Virus record (IMG/VR): IMGVR_UViG_3300032291_004494 | Location: 1-37,712 of that record | Reading direction: 5' to 3' (one strand) | Source: a virus | Length of the DNA: 37,712 nucleotides | Part shown: one piece after another, positions 29,743 to 37,011 of the stretch | Layout: every line of letters begins with the position of its first letter | Numbering within the stretch: position 1 is the stretch's first letter | Notes under the pieces: model-generated | Database searches by the model: none | Seen by the model: the letters and a program-made list of their open reading frames with translations, nothing else | Told to the model about the DNA's origin: nothing | Translations under genes and position numbers: made by a program

Positions 29743-30114
29743 TCAGCACCAAGGCTCGCGCGGGCCGCGACCATGGTAGCGGCGCGCGAGCCCTTCCGCG
29801 ATCATCACATCGGCCACATCGCGCCCGGTCGCGTCACGCACCACCGCCAGCACGCGGGCGTAGCGATCATGCCCATGCCGCTCCACGGTAAAGCCAGGCG
29901 CCAGCAATTGCGCCAAGCGCAGCCGCGCGCGATAGGCCAGATCAGCTTCAGCATCGCAGCGAGCGTGGATTTCCGGCGCGTCCATGCCCATCAGCCGAAT
30001 CGCCTGCCCACGATAAACGATGGTGTCGCCATCAATCACGCGTGGCGCCTCGGCTGCGGCGGGTGCCGCCAGCGCCAACACCAGCGCGGCGGCGATTTTC
30101 AGGTGGCGGATCAT
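29743..30114 (-). CDS. secreted thermonuclease-family protein (SNase)
   Basis: A 123-residue protein with a signal peptide (MIRHLKIAAALVLALAAPAA, cut near AAA-EA). The nuclease core shows RVIDGDTIVYRGQAIRLMGM followed by D-A-P-E, with Arg40, Asp45 and Glu48 at the spacing of the catalytic site, and GHDRYARVLA (Arg87), so the active site appears complete. It degrades DNA and RNA with calcium. Position in the early operon, beside Gam, is unusual for an exported enzyme; it may act on foreign DNA in the periplasm (inference). Confidence 0.85.
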   Translation of the reverse strand: MIRHLKIAAALVLALAAPAAAEAPRVIDGDTIVYRGQAIRLMGMDAPEIHARCDAEADLAYRARLRLAQLLAPGFTVERHGHDRYARVLAVVRDATGRDVADVMIAEGLARRYHGRGPREPWC

Positions 30115-30311
30115 GCGGCGTTCTCATTCGCGGGCTTCACCCGCGCTGCTTCGGCCTGGGCGCAGATCATGATGGCGGCGTAGCCTGCCTGATCCAGGCG
30201 CTGCGCTTCGCGTTCCGCACGCGGGCGCGTGGCGGCGGCTACGCCGGCATCAAAGGCGGCGGCGACAATGCGCTTCACCACCTGGTCAAGGGGTTGGGTG
30301 TTGTTGCTCAT
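30111..30311 (-). CDS. small hypothetical early protein
   Basis: A 66-residue Ala-rich helical protein (MSNNTQPLDQVVKRIVAAAF, then AEREAQRLDQAGYAAIMICA). It overlaps the Gam gene stop and the SNase start by four bases each. No known domain or membrane segment is seen. Likely expressed with the early genes; function unknown. Confidence 0.6.
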   Translation of the reverse strand: MSNNTQPLDQVVKRIVAAAFDAGVAAATRPRAEREAQRLDQAGYAAIMICAQAEAARVKPANENAA

Positions 30312-30826
30312 GCTGCCATTTCCTTCTGCCCTACGGGTTCAACCACAAAACTTTCACCCGCGCTTTCGATCAGCACGCCGGGCGTCTCAGACGCCAGATC
30401 AGGGTTCGCCAGCATAGCTTCGCGGTTGATCTCAATCTTGCGGCGAAGGAAATCCTCACGCTCATTCTCAATCAGAAAGGCCAGCGCCATCTCCGGCGCC
30501 TTGATGCGCACGGAAGGCGGCGCCTGGCGCCACGCGATGGTGCCATTGTTCATCCGCACGGTCTTGGTTTTGCCGCCATCGGTCAGGGCGTGCCGGTTGG
30601 CCTCGGCCCAAAGCTGCAAGCCGCGGAACAGCCGGTCATGTTCTTCCGTCAGCTTCGCGCTGGATGCTTCCATTTCAGCGGTCACATTCGCAACGGCTTC
30701 CGCCAGCGCCATTTTGTTCAATTGGATTTCGCGCTGGATCAGGCCGATCTGTTCCAGATAGGCTTCCGCCTCGTCTCGATGTTTGGGCGGCGTCGCGGTC
30801 TCCGCCGCGCGCTTGTTCTTAGCCAT
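30308..30826 (-). CDS. gam: host-nuclease inhibitor Gam
   Basis: A 172-residue protein from ATG 30826, preceded by AAAGGAAG; a longer open frame upstream (to 30934) overlaps the zinc-finger ORF and is not needed. The sequence shows a long coiled coil (YLEQIGLIQREIQLNKMALA, then EAVANVTAEMEASSAKLTEE) and the core VRMNNGTIAWRQAPPSVRI, typical of the Mu Gam family, which binds DNA ends and blocks host exonucleases (RecBCD in the Mu precedent). Length equals Mu Gam (174). Confidence 0.87.
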   Translation of the reverse strand: MAKNKRAAETATPPKHRDEAEAYLEQIGLIQREIQLNKMALAEAVANVTAEMEASSAKLTEEHDRLFRGLQLWAEANRHALTDGGKTKTVRMNNGTIAWRQAPPSVRIKAPEMALAFLIENEREDFLRRKIEINREAMLANPDLASETPGVLIESAGESFVVEPVGQKEMAA

Positions 30827-31007
30827 GATGAACTTCCTTTTTTGGGGATGTGGGATGGGGCGCGGCGGCAGGCTTGCCGCGCTTAGGCTTTTGCGCCCGG
30901 CAAAGCGCCGGGAAGTTATGCCGATGAACCGCATCTGCGGCGTAGGACCGGAAGGTCTTGCCGCAGATGCAGCTGTAGATTTGAGACCAATGCATGGCGG
31001 GCATCAT
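30819..31007 (-). CDS. small zinc-finger-like peptide
   Basis: A 62-residue protein (MMPAMHWSQIYSCICGKTFR, then SYAADAVHRHNFPALCRAQK). The pattern C-x-C ... H-x-H ... C resembles a small zinc-binding finger such as the C2H2-like ones in phage early proteins. The C-terminus is Lys/Pro-rich. ATG 31007 overlaps the DnaA-IV gene stop as ATGA and the end overlaps the Gam gene start. Possible DNA- or RNA-binding role. Confidence 0.55.
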   Translation of the reverse strand: MMPAMHWSQIYSCICGKTFRSYAADAVHRHNFPALCRAQKPKRGKPAAAPHPTSPKKEVHHG

Positions 31008-31390
31008 TTCAGGCCCTCACGCAGCCGCTTCATCTTTTCACGGAATCGCGGATCATTCGCCTCATGCGTCCAGACCGCATGATAGGCGTGGCGCACCGTC
31101 GCGCGGTCCTTCGAAAAGGCGCGCGCCACGCGTGAGACAGTCATGTTCATCACGTCGATGCACAGGTTGATCACCACCTGCCGCGCCAGCACCACCTGGC
31201 GGTCGCGGCGGCAGGAAGTGAGGGCCAGCGCCGTCACTTCAAATTCCGTCGCCACCGCTTCGATCACGTCACTGATCGCCACGGGCGGCGGCGGCGTGAA
31301 CAAGTCGCGCGTGTTGGTTTCAAGCGCGCGTACCCGGCGGCTCAGCAGGTCCACCTGGGTGCGCAGATCAGCCAAGGCGCCGGGCGTCAT
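31004..31390 (-). CDS. DnaA domain IV-like DNA-binding protein
   Basis: A 128-residue protein. After a leucine-zipper-like N-terminus (residues 5-28) and a Pro linker, residues ~38-108 match the DNA-binding domain IV of bacterial DnaA: ISDVIEAVATEFEVTALALT, RRDRQVVLARQVVINLCIDV, and FSKDRATVRHAYHAV, where DnaA has a G-R-D-H-T-T-V-L-H-A motif. The DnaA ATPase domain is missing. It starts directly at the stop of the MuB-like gene. Binding to DnaA-box-like sites, either phage or host, is predicted from the family; the purpose is open. Confidence 0.83.
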   Translation of the reverse strand: MTPGALADLRTQVDLLSRRVRALETNTRDLFTPPPPVAISDVIEAVATEFEVTALALTSCRRDRQVVLARQVVINLCIDVMNMTVSRVARAFSKDRATVRHAYHAVWTHEANDPRFREKMKRLREGLK

Positions 31391-32364
31391 CAGGCTGCCT
31401 CAGCCATCAAGGGTGCGCCGGCAGAAAGCCGTTCCCAGGCCATTCTGATATGCGGCTCAGCCACCGCTTCAGCGCCATCGGCACCGGCCAGCATATGCGC
31501 CATGCGCAGCACCTTGGTCAGGTTGCGCAGCGCGCCCGGGCGCTTGGCAATCTTCAGCAGCATGGCGCGTTCTTCCTTGCCGCCGATATCCCAGGCATCC
31601 ATCAATTGTTCGATATCGCCGTTCAGCGCGCGCGGGCGGGCAAGGCGCATGCCGACGCGCGAAAATAGCTGCGCGAATTGCGCCGCGCGGGCACCACCTT
31701 CAAGCTTCGCATGCACGGCTTCATTGCCCAGCAGCGCCATGCCCACATCGGCCAAATCGTAGAACATGCGCAGCTGATCCAGCGTCTGGCTGGTCAAGTG
31801 CTGCGCTTCATCCACCAGGATCAGGCCCTGGCTGCCGGCCATGCGCTTCGTCAGGCTGCGCGAAAGCTGCTGCGTGGAAAGCCCGCGCGATGGCACGCCA
31901 ATCGCTTCGGCCAATTCTTCCAGCACCGCGCGCGGGGTGGACATGGTGGGCTCTGCCGTGATCAGCCACACATTGGTGTTGCGCTTGGCATAGGCGCGCG
32001 CGCTGCTGGTTTTGCCAACACCGGGGGCACCCGTGATCACCACAAATTCCGGCATGAATTGCGCGTGTTCCAGCGTGGCCAGGATGGCGTTCGCTGTTGG
32101 TGTTTCCAGAAAGCCCGGCGCTTTCGGCGCCAGTGCCCGCGTGCGATCCGCGGCTTCCAGCCCGGCCAGCCAATGCCGCGCCTGTTCGGCGATGGGGTTC
32201 TGGCGGCCGCGATAGGTATTGCCCATCCAGCTGCTGAAGGTGCCGTAGGGAATGCCGGTCTGCCGCGCAACATCCGTCATCGCAAGGCTGCGTTCCTGCA
32301 TTTTCGTGCGGATGTGCTGGCGCAGCGCATCCATTTCGTCTGCGTCAACAATATGGTCAGTCAT
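31390..32364 (-). CDS. target-DNA activator B, AAA+ ATPase (MuB-like)
   Basis: A 324-residue protein with an N-terminal HTH (TDVARQTGIPYGTFSSWMGN, ~30-50) and an AAA+ domain: Walker A GAPGVGKTS (112-120), Walker B LILVDEAQH (~181-189). The C-terminal part follows the MuB pattern (QLMDAWDIGGKEERAMLLKI, then LRNLTKVLRMAHMLA). In Mu, B polymerises on target DNA, brings in transposase and provides target immunity. It directly follows transposase A (31 bases) as in Mu. The stop overlaps the next gene. Confidence 0.9.
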   Translation of the reverse strand: MTDHIVDADEMDALRQHIRTKMQERSLAMTDVARQTGIPYGTFSSWMGNTYRGRQNPIAEQARHWLAGLEAADRTRALAPKAPGFLETPTANAILATLEHAQFMPEFVVITGAPGVGKTSSARAYAKRNTNVWLITAEPTMSTPRAVLEELAEAIGVPSRGLSTQQLSRSLTKRMAGSQGLILVDEAQHLTSQTLDQLRMFYDLADVGMALLGNEAVHAKLEGGARAAQFAQLFSRVGMRLARPRALNGDIEQLMDAWDIGGKEERAMLLKIAKRPGALRNLTKVLRMAHMLAGADGAEAVAEPHIRMAWERLSAGAPLMAEAA

Positions 32365-32395
32365 GTTCGTCTTTCGCTTGGGGATGAGCCGAGGA

Positions 32396-34390
32396 TCACG
32401 CCTCGGTGTCGTCAGTGTTCAGCAGGCGCAGATGCGCGGGCGATGGTGCCTTCCGCATGCTGGCGCGCGCTGTCACGAAAAGCCTTTCGGACCGCGCTTC
32501 CGATGTTTCTTCCTCCGTCTCATGCTTGGGTTTCAGCGCCACCGCGCCACGGAAAAGTGGGCGCACAATCTGCGGTGCGGGTGGGTCTGGAATGTCGCGC
32601 TGCGCGGCGGCGATATCGCGCGCAAGCTGTTCGGCGCTGATGCGTGATTCCGCATCCGCCAGCAGCTTCAGGCCACGGCGGCGCAGGCGCACGGCGGTCG
32701 CGGTGCGGCGTGCGGCGTCCGTATCGCCAAAGCCCTGATCAGCCCAGCATTCGGCGGTGCAGAAGTAATCGCCATTCGCCAGATACACATGGACCGGCGC
32801 ATGCAGCTTGTCCGGGTCGAACCGCAGGGCAACGTTTCGCCCGCGCAATTCGACCAGCCGCGCGTCATGATAACGATTGCCCAGCAGATGGATCGTGGCG
32901 TCACGCCTGACGCGCACTTCTTCCGCCGCAAGCAGGAAGATGCGCCGCTGCGCTTCCGTCGCGCGCGTGATGGGCGCTTCGGCGTAGCTTTCGGCAAAAG
33001 TGTCATCGAAGGACCGGCCCCGGCAATTCAGCGCCGCGCGACCAGGCCGAGCATTATGTTCGGCAATTGCCGCTTCCAGCACGCCCATGAATTCCGCCAG
33101 CGGCACGGCCTTTTTGCCGTAATCGAAGGGCTTGTCGGTGGGCTTATTGCCGGTCCAGGCGCCTACAAAAGCCGGGTGCCGCGCGACATCGCGGGCAAGG
33201 TCGCCAAAGGCGCGTTCGATCGGCTTTGACTGGCCCGAAAAAGGCTTCGCCCAATGCACGGCCACGCCAAGGCTGGCGAAGATGCCAAGCGGTTCTTCTT
33301 CCCGCACCTTGAAGCGAAAGCGCCGCTTCAACCCGCCTGACATGGTCTTATTCGCGGCGGCCAGCGTGTTATCAATTGTCACCGCGCCGGGGATGCCAAA
33401 CTTGTCCACCACATCACTGAAGGCAAGGCGGAACGTGTCGCCCGTCTCCGCCTGCGCCACGCGGTACGTCAGCAATTTGCCCGAATAAAGGTCTTGGAAG
33501 AACACACCCATGGGGCGCGCCGTGGTGCCATCTGGCCACTTCACGAACACATCGAAGCGATGGCCGTCTGCATTCACCCATTGCAGCGCGTGCAGCATGG
33601 AACGGTCGCGCCGCTGCGCCGGGAACATGCGGTTGGTCGCATCCGGCCCTTCGCGGTGCCAGGACACCACGGTGGCGGGCAGCGCAGCAATCCGGCGGCG
33701 CAGCGTCTGCGCCGATGGCAAGCGCCAGCCCTTTTGCACCGCCACCTGCTGCAAATCCCGCCAGCAGGCTTCGAATGTGGGGCGGTTCGGCAGCAGATAC
33801 CGCGCGCGCAGCCATTCCCAGGCGTCATCAGCGCATGCCGCGCGCGGGCCTTTCGCGCCCACATATTGCGGCACCAGCCGCGCCATCCAATGCGCGCGAT
33901 CCGTGCCTTCAACCAGCGCCGCCCAGGCATAAAGCGCAGCGCGGGAGACATCATGCGTGGCCGCCACTTCCATCATGGCCACGCTGCGCGATTGGCCCTG
34001 CGCTACCAGCGCTGCCACCGCATCCAGCGCCGCCACACGCTGCGCGGCACGCTGCTTGTGTTTCTCGGGCGCGCGCTCATACCCCTGCCAGGCGGCGTCA
34101 TCGCTCAATTCGCGCAGCGCTGCATCGCGCGCGGGGGCGGGGTGTTGCGCCGCTTCCTTGGCCAGCAGCTTCGCCTGCGTGAAGCTGGGCAGCACGCCAA
34201 TCCAGTATTCAATGCCGCCACCACGGCCCTGCCGGCGGCGCCACAGGCGGCCTTCCGCAGCCGGGTGGCTCCATTCCTCGCGTTCCGCCTGTAGCGCCAG
34301 GCCGCGCCGCGTATCGGGAATGCCGGGCAGGCCCAGCGCGGCCAATTCGGCGAGCGTAAACCAGCAGTCGGTCTGCGCGGCCATCATCAC
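32396..34390 (-). CDS. DDE transposase A (MuA-like)
   Basis: A 664-residue transposase, the length of MuA (663). The N-terminal Mu DNA-binding domain is visible (WFTLAELAALGLPGIPDTRR, then GLALQAEREEWSHPAAEGRL). The DDE core has Asp275 (WVNADGHRFD), Asp340 (GAVTIDNTLAA) and Glu392 (KPIERAFGDL). After it come the Mu-type C-terminal parts (FMGVLEAAIAEHNARPGRAA and the beta-barrel region). It joins phage ends to target DNA in integration and replication. Start ATG 34390 overlaps the preceding gene. Confidence 0.95.
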   Translation of the reverse strand: MMMAAQTDCWFTLAELAALGLPGIPDTRRGLALQAEREEWSHPAAEGRLWRRRQGRGGGIEYWIGVLPSFTQAKLLAKEAAQHPAPARDAALRELSDDAAWQGYERAPEKHKQRAAQRVAALDAVAALVAQGQSRSVAMMEVAATHDVSRAALYAWAALVEGTDRAHWMARLVPQYVGAKGPRAACADDAWEWLRARYLLPNRPTFEACWRDLQQVAVQKGWRLPSAQTLRRRIAALPATVVSWHREGPDATNRMFPAQRRDRSMLHALQWVNADGHRFDVFVKWPDGTTARPMGVFFQDLYSGKLLTYRVAQAETGDTFRLAFSDVVDKFGIPGAVTIDNTLAAANKTMSGGLKRRFRFKVREEEPLGIFASLGVAVHWAKPFSGQSKPIERAFGDLARDVARHPAFVGAWTGNKPTDKPFDYGKKAVPLAEFMGVLEAAIAEHNARPGRAALNCRGRSFDDTFAESYAEAPITRATEAQRRIFLLAAEEVRVRRDATIHLLGNRYHDARLVELRGRNVALRFDPDKLHAPVHVYLANGDYFCTAECWADQGFGDTDAARRTATAVRLRRRGLKLLADAESRISAEQLARDIAAAQRDIPDPPAPQIVRPLFRGAVALKPKHETEEETSEARSERLFVTARASMRKAPSPAHLRLLNTDDTEA

Positions 34391-34836
34391 GCGCCACTCC
34401 GCGCGCTGCGCATCAGGAATTCCCGGCGCCGGCGCAATTCATCTTCATGTTCACGGATGGCCGCGACCTCAATCAGCGGCAGGTGGCGGCGCTCAATCAC
34501 CGCCCAGCCCATGGGCTCCGCGATAAGTTCCAGCAGGCGGCGGTCGCGGGTCGCATGCAGCAGGCCCATCAGGCGCGGCACGCTGATCTTGTGGTCTTCG
34601 CGCGCCTGGCTGGCATAGGCATCCAGCATGGCGGGGGAGACACGCTCACCCAGGAAGGTGGACATGCGGGCCGCGATGGTTTCGCGGTCCACATCCGCAT
34701 CCGCCAGCGCCACCGCCACCGCGCGGGAAACGCGGGCGGCGAAGCTGGCGGCGCGCACCTGTTCTTCCGGGAAGCGTTTTACCGCTTCCGGCGCTTGCCA
34801 ATCCAAAAGATCAGGCTGTCCGGGGTGGCGAACCAT
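34387..34836 (-). CDS. early hypothetical protein upstream of transposase
   Basis: A 149-residue helical protein (QPDLLDWQAPEAVKRFPEEQ, then SFAARVSRAVAVALADADVD and RETIAARMSTFLGERVSPAM). The RxTIAARMSxFLGE... segment resembles a helix-turn-helix found in small Mu-like early proteins. Such genes directly before A are common in alphaproteobacterial Mu-like phages; function unknown. Nine bases separate it from the small membrane ORF. Confidence 0.62.
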   Translation of the reverse strand: MVRHPGQPDLLDWQAPEAVKRFPEEQVRAASFAARVSRAVAVALADADVDRETIAARMSTFLGERVSPAMLDAYASQAREDHKISVPRLMGLLHATRDRRLLELIAEPMGWAVIERRHLPLIEVAAIREHEDELRRRREFLMRSARSGA

Positions 34837-34845
34837 GACCGAGCC

Positions 34846-34962
34846 TCAGGGCTTTATGCCAGCGGCCACGAAGGCCAGCGTGCCGAACCAGAAGAAGCCA
34901 AGGACAAACCCGGCAAAGGCCGCGCCGCCCAGCGCGGCGCGCAGCAGGCGGCGCGCTTGCAT
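34846..34962 (-). CDS. 38-residue single-span membrane peptide
   Basis: A short frame (MQARRLLRAALGGAAFAGFV, then LGFFWFGTLAFVAAGIKP) between the ParB-like gene and the pre-transposase gene. The ATG overlaps the preceding stop (TGATG at 34964-34960). It has a basic N-terminus and one hydrophobic stretch, so it would insert in the inner membrane with the N-terminus inside. A phage early membrane peptide could affect host envelope or act in superinfection exclusion; this is speculation. Confidence 0.55.
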   Translation of the reverse strand: MQARRLLRAALGGAAFAGFVLGFFWFGTLAFVAAGIKP

Positions 34963-35792
34963 CACCGCTCACCCCCGATTTCGCCTTCGGCGACCAGGAA
35001 GTCGATGAAGCGGCGGCGCGCTGCCTGCCGGGCCTTCCGCCAGGCATTGATCAGCCGTTCATATTCCTGCGATGCTTCTGCGGCGGCGGCGCCTTTGGGT
35101 CGGGGGGTGAATTCCGCAATGGCGGCGGCAAGGTTCCGGGCTGGCCCTTCTTCGCGGGTCAGGGCCTCAGCCGCCTTCCGTTGCTTCCAGTGTTCCAGCT
35201 TAGTCAGGCCATCCAGAACGCTGCCATTATCGGCCCATTTGGAATGGGCCAGCATGCCCTTCACATCATCGGCCAGGGCATTGTTCCGGCGAATGGCGCG
35301 GTCCACTGATCGGGGGGAAAGCCCCAGCCTTTCGGCGGCGTCTTCGGCGAAGGTTGGAATTAAAGACAAATTTGTCTTTAATTTCTTCCTTCCAACAACA
35401 GCAGTTTCTGGATTGAGCCTGATCCAGACCGCCTTGCGCTCCGCCAGGAAGGTGGCGCGGTCAAGTTCCGTCAGGTCGCGGCGGCAAAGGTTCTCGTCAA
35501 TCTCGCGCAGCCGCGCCTGGTCTTCATCGGCGTCGGTAATGCTGGCCGCGATCTGGTCCATCTCTGCCAGCCGGGCCGCTGCCAGCCGGTGCGCGCCCGC
35601 GACCAGAACAAACTTGCCGGCCTCATCGCGTCGCACCTCAATCGGCGTCATCTGGCCATTGGTGCGGAAGCTTTCCGCGATCAGCGCGGCATGGTCCGGG
35701 TTCACGGACCGCAGGCGGTCCTCGACAAGGATTTGATCCACCGGGATCATTTCAATCCAGCCGGGTGGGTCAAGCATAGGCGCGTTGTTCAC
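34962..35792 (-). CDS. ParB-like nuclease/partition-domain protein
   Basis: A 276-residue protein. The N-terminal ~100 residues match the ParB/Srx-like fold: IEMIPVDQILVEDRLRSVNP, SFRTNGQMTPIEVRR, FVLVAGAHRLAAARLAEMD. A middle helical part follows (ENLCRRDLTELDRATFLAER), then a helix-turn-helix (EDAAERLGLSPRSVDRAIRR) and a basic Ala/Arg-rich end. Full partition function needs ParA and a parS site, neither of which is seen; phage ParB-like proteins often have other DNA-binding jobs. It overlaps the Ner-like gene by 23 bases. Confidence 0.82.
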   Translation of the reverse strand: MNNAPMLDPPGWIEMIPVDQILVEDRLRSVNPDHAALIAESFRTNGQMTPIEVRRDEAGKFVLVAGAHRLAAARLAEMDQIAASITDADEDQARLREIDENLCRRDLTELDRATFLAERKAVWIRLNPETAVVGRKKLKTNLSLIPTFAEDAAERLGLSPRSVDRAIRRNNALADDVKGMLAHSKWADNGSVLDGLTKLEHWKQRKAAEALTREEGPARNLAAAIAEFTPRPKGAAAAEASQEYERLINAWRKARQAARRRFIDFLVAEGEIGGER

Positions 35793-36156
35793 TGGCTCTC
35801 TCTTTTCTGACGTTGCAGGGCGGGTTGGCAGGCGCTAGGTTTTTGGGGCGCCTGATATGCAGCCCAGCCATGGGTCGCCCGTCAGGCGAGTATCGGCTGG
35901 GCCATATTTCGTGGGGCTCGCGGCCAAGGCGCGCAGCAATCGCGGCCTCCATCCGTGGCCAGGGGATCAGCAGCGCGCGCTTGGCGGCACCCTCAGAAAA
36001 GCCAGCCGCGCGGCTGAGGTCAGAAAGCGTCATGCCGGTTTTCCGGATGGCCGCTTTAATGTCCTCAGGGTGCCAATCTGCGGAGGGTTTAGTGATGGGT
36101 TTAGCGCGCAACAGGGGTGCCTTTGGGTGGTCGGTTTTGCCGTTTGGTAAAACCAT
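35770..36156 (-). CDS. Ner-like early regulator
   Basis: A 128-residue protein if started at ATG 36156. The core WHPEDIKAAIRKTGMTLSDL, SRAAGFSEGAAKRALLIPWP, then AARLGREPHEIWPSRY matches the Ner/Nlp winged-helix family (Mu Ner, repressor of early and c promoters). ATG 36156 follows GGGGAAGT; TTG 36183 is the extreme open-frame start but overlaps the likely -35 element, and TTG 36111 with AAAGG upstream is a further option. The C-terminal ~55 residues (PMAGLHIRRPKNLAPANPPC) extend beyond the usual Ner length. Confidence 0.8.
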   Translation of the reverse strand: MVLPNGKTDHPKAPLLRAKPITKPSADWHPEDIKAAIRKTGMTLSDLSRAAGFSEGAAKRALLIPWPRMEAAIAARLGREPHEIWPSRYSPDGRPMAGLHIRRPKNLAPANPPCNVRKERASEQRAYA

Positions 36157-36158
36157 AC

Positions 36159-36173
36159 TTCCCCAATTGGGAA
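36159..36173. promoter_or_regulatory. repressor/Ner operator candidate O1
   Basis: TTCCCCAATTGGGAA, with 5-bp arms TTCCC/GGGAA around a 5-bp centre. The identity with the second copy extends to CTTCCCCAATTGGGAAAT. The distance between the two centres is 42 bp, four helical turns, so two bound dimers would face the same side. It overlaps the early promoter and the region just before the Ner start codon. Confidence 0.7.
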
Positions 36174-36200
36174 ATGCCGTCAAGTGTTTTTTGTTCCACC

Positions 36201-36215
36201 TTCCCCAATTGGGAA
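36201..36215. promoter_or_regulatory. repressor/Ner operator candidate O2
   Basis: Second identical copy of TTCCCCAATTGGGAA, 23 bp before the repressor ATG 36238. It is preceded by TTCCACC, so the left part reads TTCCACCTTCC, the same 11-mer that forms the long inverted repeat at 36299-36325. Likely role: autoregulation of the repressor gene and blocking of early transcription. Confidence 0.7.
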
Positions 36216-36237
36216 ATTTTCGTACAAAAGCCCTTAA

Positions 36238-37011
36238 ATGTCTGTTTTAATTGAGGAAATCCCGAAGGTGGAACTAGAAAAAGAAGGTGGAAGCGCAGTT
36301 CCACCTTCCAGATCGGAAGGTGGAAGCGAAAATGAGGCGTTCCCATCCGGGGAAATGGCTTTCCGATTGGAACTCGCCATCGCCCAGGCTGGTGGTCCCA
36401 GTGCAGTGGCGCGGCGGGCGGACATGTATCCCAGCACCTTGCACCGCTATCGCGCAGGCCGAGAATTGCCGTCCTCTGCGCTAGTTTCGCTGGCCCGCGC
36501 CGCCGGCGTCAGGCTGGAATGGCTGGCCACCGGCGAAGGCCCGATGCAGGGCGAACACCCGGTCGTCACGGCCTCAGCCGCGCCGCCTGGCTACGTGCTT
36601 TTGCCCTTGGTGGAAGCCCGCGCAGCGGCAGGAAATCACGGGGGGCTCCGCAGTGACCAGATTGTAGACTTCATCGCATTTTCCGAGAGTTTCTTGAAGC
36701 AGACCCTGCGCCGAGCCCCCAAAAACCTGGCCTTGCTCACCGCCTCAGGCGATAGCATGGACCCCACCATCCGGGACGGAGATTTGCTGCTGGTGGATAC
36801 CTCCGCCCGGCGCATCGAAGGCAGCCGAATTTACGTGCTGGCCATCGGTGGCGCGCTGATGGTCAAGCGCATCCAGCTTCGCCTGGATGGGTCCGTGGTC
36901 GTGAAATCAGACAATGCTGTCTATGAACCCGAAGTGCTGGCCGCCGACCAAACCAGCACCCTGAATATCCTCGGCCAGGTGGTGTGGCAGGCCGGCCCGG
37001 TACGCTCTTAA
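36238..37011 (+). CDS. LexA/S24-type c repressor
   Basis: A 257-residue repressor. The HTH spans ~43-75 (FRLELAIAQAGGPSAVARRA, then DMYPSTLHRYRAGRELPSSA). The peptidase S24 domain has the serine in TASGDSMDPTIRDGDLLLVD (Ser173) and the lysine in ALMVKRIQL (Lys210); a possible self-cleavage Ala-Gly lies in EARAAAGNHG (131-132). So prophage induction by RecA/SOS is predicted, unlike Mu itself. Start uncertain: ATG 36238 has no ribosome site, and residues 1-39 are low-complexity encoded by a repeat; ATG 36355 (GGGGAA upstream) would start right before the HTH. Confidence 0.88.
   Translation: MSVLIEEIPKVELEKEGGSAVPPSRSEGGSENEAFPSGEMAFRLELAIAQAGGPSAVARRADMYPSTLHRYRAGRELPSSALVSLARAAGVRLEWLATGEGPMQGEHPVVTASAAPPGYVLLPLVEARAAAGNHGGLRSDQIVDFIAFSESFLKQTLRRAPKNLALLTASGDSMDPTIRDGDLLLVDTSARRIEGSRIYVLAIGGALMVKRIQLRLDGSVVVKSDNAVYEPEVLAADQTSTLNILGQVVWQAGPVRS
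36299..36325. repeat. 27-bp perfect inverted repeat inside repressor 5' region
   Basis: TTCCACCTTCC-AGATC-GGAAGGTGGAA, 11-bp arms around 5 bp. The half-site GAAGGTGGAA also occurs at 36264-36273 and 36283-36292, and its complement within 36194-36204, giving five copies in about 130 bp. The pattern suggests a protein-binding cluster (third operator or an IAS-like enhancer) rather than plain coding sequence. Confidence 0.65.

Larger units (their letters stand above)
36157..36237. promoter_or_regulatory. early/repressor divergent control region
   Basis: This 81-bp stretch separates the leftward early operon from the rightward repressor gene and holds both operators 36159-36173 and 36201-36215. 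On the minus strand TTGACG (36183-36178) is a good -35 box; the operator 36159-36173 lies in its downstream spacer, so repressor binding would block it. On the plus strand TACAAA (36223-36228) could be the -10 for the repressor gene. The equivalents in Mu are the Pe and Pc promoters. Confidence 0.6.

Noticed and set aside
36101-36346. Minus-strand open frame across the operator region
   Set aside because: It only reflects the A/T-richer operator repeats, overlaps the Ner-like and repressor genes out of frame, and shows no domain.
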